11,232 nt of DNA. It comes from an uncultured Bacteroidota bacterium. GTDB taxonomy: Bacteria > Bacteroidota > Bacteroidia > Chitinophagales > Saprospiraceae. The notes under the pieces are model-generated. The model saw only the letters and a list, made by a program, of their open reading frames with translations. It had not been told where the DNA came from and did not search any database. Where the stretch lies: the NCBI GenBank assembly GCA_937876435.1, contig CALEIL010000587.1, positions 1 to 11,232 on the forward strand, given 5' to 3'. The position numbers were made by a program, and so were the translations under genes. Shown here piece after piece: positions 7,404 through 11,232 of the stretch (positions are counted from its first letter, which is position 1; each line of letters opens with the position of its first letter).

Positions 7404-7726
7404 TTTTGAATGTAGAATTTTGAATTGGCGCGTGTACGAAGGTTGAGAAAGTTTAAAGGGTAAGAAGGTTTAAAGGGTTCAGTTGATAACTGCTGTGGGA
7501 TGCCTCTACACCCACGCTCTAAACCCCAATCAGAAATCCTCAATACGAAAATATCGAGGTGGATTAAGGTAGAAGGCATGCCTCCCCCTCTCGGCCGGGC
7601 TGCAGATACTTCCATCAGGGATAAACTAATTGAAGGCACCTTCCAGTGAGTGTCTTCAATCTTTCCAGAGTAAGGGAACCAACCCCCAATTCGAAATCCT
7701 CAGTCCCCATTGTCCATTGTCCCTTG
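7404..7726. other. Gene-free mosaic of short repeats between convergent genes
   Basis: These 323 bases separate the GNAT gene from the convergent hpt and contain no credible gene. They open with TTTTGAAT twice (7404-7411 and 7418-7425), then a tandem pair at 7445-7478. AAATCCTC with A/T-rich flanks occurs near 7535 and again near 7695. A 10-bp palindrome AGGCATGCCT lies near 7576, and a heptamer series starts at 7706. A GC-rich block (about 7570-7605) looks unlike its surroundings. No strong terminator is visible for either convergent gene; GTGGG/CCCAC (about 7496-7514) is the best short hairpin and lacks a T-tract. It resembles accumulated dispersed intergenic repeats or a decayed element, without transposase remnants that I can recognise. 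Confidence 0.6.
7445..7478. repeat. Two tandem 17-bp repeats
   Basis: Units at 7445-7461 and 7462-7478 match at 15 of 17 positions and share the core GTTTAAAGGGT. They lie 42 bases after the GNAT stop codon, inside the repeat mosaic. Confidence 0.75.
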
Positions 7727-7747
7727 TCAACTTTCCATTGTCAATCG
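7706..7747. repeat. Heptamer-phased repeat running into the 3' end of hpt
   Basis: Reading the plus strand in sevens gives CCCATTG, TCCATTG, TCCCTTG, TCAACTT, TCCATTG and TCAATCG without a phase break. The CCATTG core recurs on the complementary strand of the left-edge repeat (CACAATGGAGAATGGAG, 129-145). Positions 7727-7747 lie within the hpt coding sequence. Confidence 0.75.
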
Positions 7748-8272
7748 CCACACATCCTTCAAATACCTCCCCTCTTCATCCACATCCAGACCATACCCTA
7801 CCAGAAATTCCCCTCCAACCTCAAAACCGAAATGAGTCAGATTGCAATCGAATTGCAGTTTTCCAGGTTTATAAAACAAAGCTATTATTTCCACGTGCGC
7901 TGCTCCCCGGTCATAAAAAAACTTCTGCAACTCACACGCTGTGCGACCGGTGTCCACGATATCCTCCAGGATGATCAGATGCGCATCCTCGATCCAGTGA
8001 TCTTTTTTCAAAAAGGAAATCAATATTTCATCCGCTTGATCCACACCCTGGTAACTGGAAACCTGGACGCTCAACAGACGATATGGTTTATCTATTTCCG
8101 CCAGAAACTGAGAAGCAAAATAAAACGCTCCCGACATCACAGGAACCATGGTACTTCCAGGCATTAGTTGGGCATTTACCAGACGAGCCATTTCTGTGAT
8201 TCGTTCTTTTATTTGAAGATGTTCTATAAACAATTCAAATATGTGGCCGTTAATTTTTCGTTTGTTGTTCAA
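7727..8272 (-). CDS. hpt: Hypoxanthine phosphoribosyltransferase
   Basis: This purine-salvage enzyme joins hypoxanthine (often also guanine) to PRPP, giving IMP or GMP. The PRPP-binding loop LEDIVDTGRTA is clear (residues 102-112 of the 181-residue form). SGAF near residue 48 is the loop that binds pyrophosphate, and KPGKLQFD plus FLVGYGLDVDE near the C-terminus give the base-binding lysine region and the usual GYGLD segment. There is no ATG near the expected start. The frame is open to TTG at 8306-8308 (193 residues), with another TTG at 8270-8272. I chose the latter because it begins about ten residues before the first conserved strand, as in relatives, and because a candidate promoter overlaps the upstream TTG. 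The last residues and stop codon lie in repeat DNA. Function is certain at family level; the start is not. Confidence 0.9.
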   Translation of the reverse strand: MNNKRKINGHIFELFIEHLQIKERITEMARLVNAQLMPGSTMVPVMSGAFYFASQFLAEIDKPYRLLSVQVSSYQGVDQADEILISFLKKDHWIEDAHLIILEDIVDTGRTACELQKFFYDRGAAHVEIIALFYKPGKLQFDCNLTHFGFEVGGEFLVGYGLDVDEEGRYLKDVWRLTMES

Positions 8273-8305
8273 TGATTTGTTGATGGTTAAATGATATTTT
8301 TGTGG

Positions 8306-8336
8306 CAAATTGATAAACCGGGAAAGAGACTTCCAA
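8306..8336 (-). promoter_or_regulatory. Candidate Bacteroidota promoter for hpt
   Basis: On the minus strand TTG (8334-8336) is followed after exactly 20 bases by TCAATTTG (8306-8313), one mismatch from TAnnTTTG. Transcription would start near 8300, leaving roughly 28 bases before the TTG at 8272 and making the TTG at 8308 unusable. The spacing is right and the match is good but not perfect. Confidence 0.35.
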
Positions 8337-8398
8337 GTTATTATACAAAGTTTGATTAATAAAATTGAAATAGGATTTTTTCAAATAAAATTTAGACT

Positions 8399-9457
8399 AT
8401 GAAAATCAGAACATTAATTTTTGCAATGCTCACCTTTTTTGTGTTTCAATCCGCATCAACAGCACAAGTTGACAACACAGAACGTTTGAATGCAGTACAG
8501 AAGGCCTCCGCTCTGGATGCGGATACTTCCGGCTGGGTTCAGGGCGGCGGACTGGGCCTGGATATAGGACAACTGGCCTTTCTCAATCCAAAATTGGGAT
8601 CGGGTGAAAACCGCTTCGGACTGGGGGGGGCAATCAGTTATTTCGCCAATCTCATCGAGGATGGATATTACTGGAACAACAACTTCTCCCTGAATATGGC
8701 CTTACAAAAATTGGGCGGAGGAGTGATCAGAGCCAACTCCGATGTCAAAACACCGTTTCAGAAAAGTATCGATGAACTCCGGATCAATTCCAAATTTGGG
8801 TTTGCGGTGGCAGACGGTTCAAAATTCAATTATGCTGCCGATTTGAGTTTTCTTTCCCAGTTTACACCGACCTACAATAGTAGCGTGGATGGTGGAAACT
8901 ACCTCAAAGACATCGACGTACTGGAAACCAGCCTGGCGTCCAAACTTTTTAGCCCAGCCACGTTGATCGTTGGAGTGGGTATCGATTACAAGCCGACGCC
9001 TTCCTGGTCGATCTATTTATCTCCAGCCTCGTACAAAGGTCTCTTTGTAGCAGACGATGAAATCGCATCTCTGGGTATTCATGGCAACCCATGGACAAGC
9101 ACCACGGACTATGAGAATGCCGATCACCAATTGGGTGGACTATTGAAATTGGGGTATGCCGGAAATCTGGTTCCTGAAAGAATTACCTACAATACCAGCA
9201 TTGGAATGTTTTCCAATTACCTGGACAAACCACAAAATATCGATATTGATTGGGTCAATGAGCTGGCCGTTCAAATATACAAAGGATTGCAACTCAGCGT
9301 TTTGGCCAACCTATTCTATGATGATAATGTAAAAGTACAGATTTCGGATAGTGAGGCAGTAGGTGGTGTAAAAAGAGATCCCGATGGGAATACCATCACC
9401 GGAAAACGAGTAAGTATCACCGAACAAATTCTTTTGAAATATGTCCATGTTTTTTGA
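8399..9457 (+). CDS. DUF3078-type outer-membrane beta-barrel protein
   Basis: The 352-residue product starts with a Sec signal peptide: two positive residues, a hydrophobic core to about residue 17, and a likely signal peptidase I cut after Ala22 before Gln-Val-Asp. The mature part alternates polar and aromatic or aliphatic residues in many short strands (for example WNNNFSLNMALQ, LSVLANLFYDD) and ends in Val-Phe, as outer-membrane barrels usually do. Segments such as the early GWVQGGGLGLDIGQLAF, the mid IYLSPASYKGLFVADDEIAS and the late YKGLQLSVLANLFYDDNVKV match my memory of the Bacteroidota DUF3078 family, for which no function is established. It is divergent from hpt and followed by a strong terminator, so it is probably monocistronic. 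Transport, adhesion or a structural role cannot be distinguished. Confidence 0.85.
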   Translation: MKIRTLIFAMLTFFVFQSASTAQVDNTERLNAVQKASALDADTSGWVQGGGLGLDIGQLAFLNPKLGSGENRFGLGGAISYFANLIEDGYYWNNNFSLNMALQKLGGGVIRANSDVKTPFQKSIDELRINSKFGFAVADGSKFNYAADLSFLSQFTPTYNSSVDGGNYLKDIDVLETSLASKLFSPATLIVGVGIDYKPTPSWSIYLSPASYKGLFVADDEIASLGIHGNPWTSTTDYENADHQLGGLLKLGYAGNLVPERITYNTSIGMFSNYLDKPQNIDIDWVNELAVQIYKGLQLSVLANLFYDDNVKVQISDSEAVGGVKRDPDGNTITGKRVSITEQILLKYVHVF

Positions 9458-9486
9458 TAAGAGTGAACTGTAGAAACTTATGGTAC

Positions 9487-9535
9487 AAATGCGACTTTGA
9501 ACTTCCATCGAATCTCAAAGTCGCATTTTTATTTT
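9487..9535 (+). terminator. Strong intrinsic terminator after the outer-membrane protein gene
   Basis: AAATGCGACTTTGA (9487-9500) is perfectly complementary to TCAAAGTCGCATTT (9515-9528), giving a 14-bp stem with a 14-base loop. It is followed by a T-rich run to 9535 and lies 30 bases after the stop codon. It ends 15 bases before the next gene, so the pterin genes need their own promoter, which is not obvious; TACCTTAG at 9535-9542 is a weak candidate. Confidence 0.9.
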
Positions 9536-9550
9536 ACCTTAGGCTGACAT

Positions 9551-10276
9551 ATGGATAGTATGAAAACAAATAAAGCAGCCATCGTCACAGGGGGCGCCGT
9601 ACGGATCGGAAAAAGCATCTGCCTTTGTCTGGCAGAAATGGGGTATGACATCGTCCTTCATTATGGGGAATCAAAAGAAGAAGCACAACGAACCAAAATT
9701 CTGATCGAAGAATTGGGTGTGCGGTGCCAATTGATATCACTGAATCTGGAGGAATCCAACGCCGGACCTAAACTTTTTGATCAGATAGATCCTTCCTTTC
9801 AGATCGAAGTTTTGGTCAACAGCGCTTCGATTTTCATTCCTTCCGGTTTTGACGATGAGTCGGAGGAACTGCTGGACCAACATTACAAAATCAATTTCCG
9901 AAGTCCTTACTCCCTGATAAAAGCTTATATAAACCGGTCAGCCAAAGGCCATGTGATCAACATCCTGGATACTAAAATCGTGCAAAATCAAACAGAACAC
10001 CTGGATTATTTGATTTTTAAAAAGGCACTCTACGACCTCACTTTGATGACTGCCTTGAACTGCGGACCGGCATTCAGGGCGAACGGGATCGCCCCCGGCC
10101 TGATTTTACCCCCGGAGGGCAAAGATGAGTCTTACCTGGACAAAAAAGCCAAAGCGATTCCATTGAGAAGCACCGGAAATACGAGTTTAATCCAAAATGC
10201 GATTCGTTATCTGGTAAATAATCCGTTTATTACGGGGCAAATTTTATACATTGATGGAGGAGAAAACCTACAATAA
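9551..10276 (+). CDS. folM: Pteridine reductase / FolM-like short-chain dehydrogenase
   Basis: The 241-residue protein is a Rossmann-fold short-chain reductase. Residues 13-20 read TGGAVRIG, the TGxxxRxG form of pteridine reductases (PTR1, FolM) rather than the classical TGxxxGxG, with Arg18 fitting NADPH use. Residues 90-92 are NSA. The usual catalytic serine is replaced by Asp140, 13 residues before Tyr153 of YLIFK (Tyr153, Lys157); PTR1 has the same Asp/Tyr/Lys arrangement and spacing. The end, FITGQILYIDGGENL, also fits. It likely reduces dihydropterins such as dihydromonapterin or dihydrofolate to tetrahydro forms. Its stop overlaps the start of the FolX/FolK fusion by 23 bases, tying it to pterin chemistry. 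A second ATG at 9560 is an equally good start. The family call is strong; the substrate and the symbol are inferred. Confidence 0.78.
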   Translation: MDSMKTNKAAIVTGGAVRIGKSICLCLAEMGYDIVLHYGESKEEAQRTKILIEELGVRCQLISLNLEESNAGPKLFDQIDPSFQIEVLVNSASIFIPSGFDDESEELLDQHYKINFRSPYSLIKAYINRSAKGHVINILDTKIVQNQTEHLDYLIFKKALYDLTLMTALNCGPAFRANGIAPGLILPPEGKDESYLDKKAKAIPLRSTGNTSLIQNAIRYLVNNPFITGQILYIDGGENLQ

Positions 10277-11045
10277 TCAACAATATATCAAACCTGATTG
10301 CAAACTTATCCGGATAAAGGTCGAAAAACTAAGGATGAGAGCTTACATCGGTTTCAAAAAATGGGAAACCGAGAAGTTGCAGGAACTTATCATCAACTTT
10401 TCATTTCGGTACAACGCGGCAAAAGCCATCGCTACGGACCGGGAGGAAGATGTTCTGGATTACAAGGCCATCACCAAGAAGGTCATTCACCACGTGGACC
10501 GTCAATCGTTTCATCTCCTGGAAAAAGTCGCCGAAGATATCCTGGAGATCATCAGAGGCAACCCCTATACCCGGGACATAGTGGTGCGGGTGGAGAAACC
10601 TCACGCGCTGAGATTTTCGGATAATGTTTGGGTAGAAGTGGAAGGAAACGATCGACTCAATGAGGCTATCATCGGGATGGGATCCAATATCGAACCGGAA
10701 TCCAATATCAAAAATGCCCTGGAAAGTCTGTCGAAAGTCTGTGGCATCAGAAATCAATCGAAATTTATATATACAGAACCTGAAAAATTGAAAGATCAGG
10801 CCAGGTTTCTGAATGGTGCCGTTGTCATCGACACTCCGCTTCCCTTTGAAGAGCTCAAATCCTATCTAAAGAGTCTCGAAGACCAAATGGGACGTCAACG
10901 CAGTGGACCACAAAATGGTCCGAGAAACATTGATCTCGACATCATTCTGTACAACGGGAGTATCACGGACGAGGAAGTATACGAATATAGTTTTTTACAA
11001 CAATTTCTCAGGGAACTAAGGCCGGATCTGGAGTTTGATTTTTGA
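10254..11045 (+). CDS. Fusion of FolX/FolB-type pterin aldolase-epimerase and FolK-type domain
   Basis: The 263-residue protein joins two pterin domains. Residues 18-130 belong to the dihydroneopterin aldolase fold. IRIKVEKLRMRAYIGF, LDYKAITKKVIHHVD, FHLLEKVAEDILEI and EKPHALRFSDNV resemble FolX (dihydroneopterin-triphosphate 2'-epimerase) more than FolB, although Glu in GFKKWE, Tyr in LDY and Lys in EKP, used by the aldolase, are kept. Residues 138-263 resemble FolK (pyrophosphokinase): GMGSN (141-145), FLNGAVV, GRQR (213-216) and GPRNIDLDI (222-230), with the metal-binding Asp227 and Asp229. The C-terminal PH...R segment of FolK is not recognisable and the protein ends early after RELRPDLEF. 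The ATG at 10254 lies inside the preceding gene's 3' end (coupled translation); an ATG 27 codons later would cut the first strand. It could be a folate enzyme or a monapterin enzyme. Confidence 0.8.
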   Translation: MEEKTYNNQQYIKPDCKLIRIKVEKLRMRAYIGFKKWETEKLQELIINFSFRYNAAKAIATDREEDVLDYKAITKKVIHHVDRQSFHLLEKVAEDILEIIRGNPYTRDIVVRVEKPHALRFSDNVWVEVEGNDRLNEAIIGMGSNIEPESNIKNALESLSKVCGIRNQSKFIYTEPEKLKDQARFLNGAVVIDTPLPFEELKSYLKSLEDQMGRQRSGPQNGPRNIDLDIILYNGSITDEEVYEYSFLQQFLRELRPDLEFDF

Positions 11046-11123
11046 CCTATGATAGAACGCTGAAAACGTTGATTGTCCAGATAATCGCAGATATAGTCAC
11101 GGATGATCCGTATGACACAGATT

Positions 11124-11232
11124 CTACGGATGAAGGTACATTCCACGGATGAAGGTACATTCCACGGATGAAGGTAGATTCCACGGATGAAGGTACATTC
11201 CACGGATGAAGGTACATTCCACGGATGAAGGT
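11124..11232. repeat. 19-bp tandem repeat array, cut by the window edge
   Basis: Five full units and a 14-base partial unit of CCACGGATGAAGGTACATT run head to tail at 11124-11142, 11143-11161, 11162-11180, 11181-11199, 11200-11218 and 11219-11232. The first unit starts CT instead of CC, and the third has AGATT instead of ACATT; the others are identical. Just upstream, TCACGGATGA and the near-palindrome CGGATGATCCG (11100-11110) look like degenerate relatives. The period is not a multiple of three, so the array is unlikely to be coding. There are no spacers, so it is not a CRISPR. The array probably continues past the window. Confidence 0.95.

Noticed and set aside
7400..7639. Minus-strand open frame of 79 codons in the convergent gap
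   Set aside because: It starts and ends in repeat DNA and shows no domain, no plausible promoter and no coding-like composition.
7646..8167. Plus-strand open frames opposite hpt
   Set aside because: They are antisense to a clear phosphoribosyltransferase and run through low-complexity repeat DNA.
11124..11232. CRISPR array or coding repeat at the right edge
   Set aside because: The 19-bp units are directly contiguous without spacers, and the period is not a multiple of three; the open frame across it is fortuitous.
1..11232. Anti-phage, toxin-antitoxin or mobile-element system
   Set aside because: Every well-supported gene is metabolic, RNA-binding, acetyltransferase or envelope-related; no nuclease, transposase, integrase, reverse transcriptase or toxin motif was seen.

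Overview
The window looks like a chromosomal segment of a Bacteroidota member, probably of the Saprospiria or a related environmental lineage. Four things point there: a short LeuA without its regulatory domain, a DUF3078-type outer-membrane protein, a large helical-repeat protein family that I know only from this phylum, and AT-rich leaders without clear Shine-Dalgarno sites but with promoter elements resembling TTG-N20-TAnnTTTG. The exact taxon is inferred and cannot be fixed from the sequence.

Layout from left to right. Positions 1-148 hold duplicated, heptamer-phased repeat DNA around a small perfect hairpin. A minus-strand gene for a 519-residue helical-repeat protein of unknown function follows (158-1717). 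Divergent from it is the complete leucine branch leuA-leuC-leuD-leuB (1870-6269): 2-isopropylmalate synthase, the two subunits of isopropylmalate isomerase, and 3-isopropylmalate dehydrogenase. Together they convert 2-ketoisovalerate to 2-ketoisocaproate, the last keto acid before leucine. Next come a single-RRM RNA-binding protein with a glycine/arginine tail and its own strong terminator (6409-6795), and a GNAT acetyltransferase (6897-7403).

Positions 7404-7747 contain no recognisable gene up to the end of hpt and are a mosaic of short repeats. These run into the last codons of a minus-strand hypoxanthine phosphoribosyltransferase (7727-8272). A divergent outer-membrane beta-barrel protein (8399-9457) follows and ends in a very clear intrinsic terminator. 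Last is a two-gene overlapping pterin module (9551-11045): a pteridine-reductase/FolM-like short-chain reductase and a fusion of a FolX/FolB-type domain with a FolK-type domain. The window ends inside a 19-bp tandem repeat array.

Most genes are ordinary housekeeping genes. The parts most worth a second look are the pterin module, whose FolK half has an atypical C-terminus and whose partner has the pteridine-reductase Asp/Tyr/Lys active site, and the repeat DNA that directly abuts, and in one case supplies, the 3' ends of genes. I see no rRNA, tRNA, CRISPR array, transposase or phage gene.
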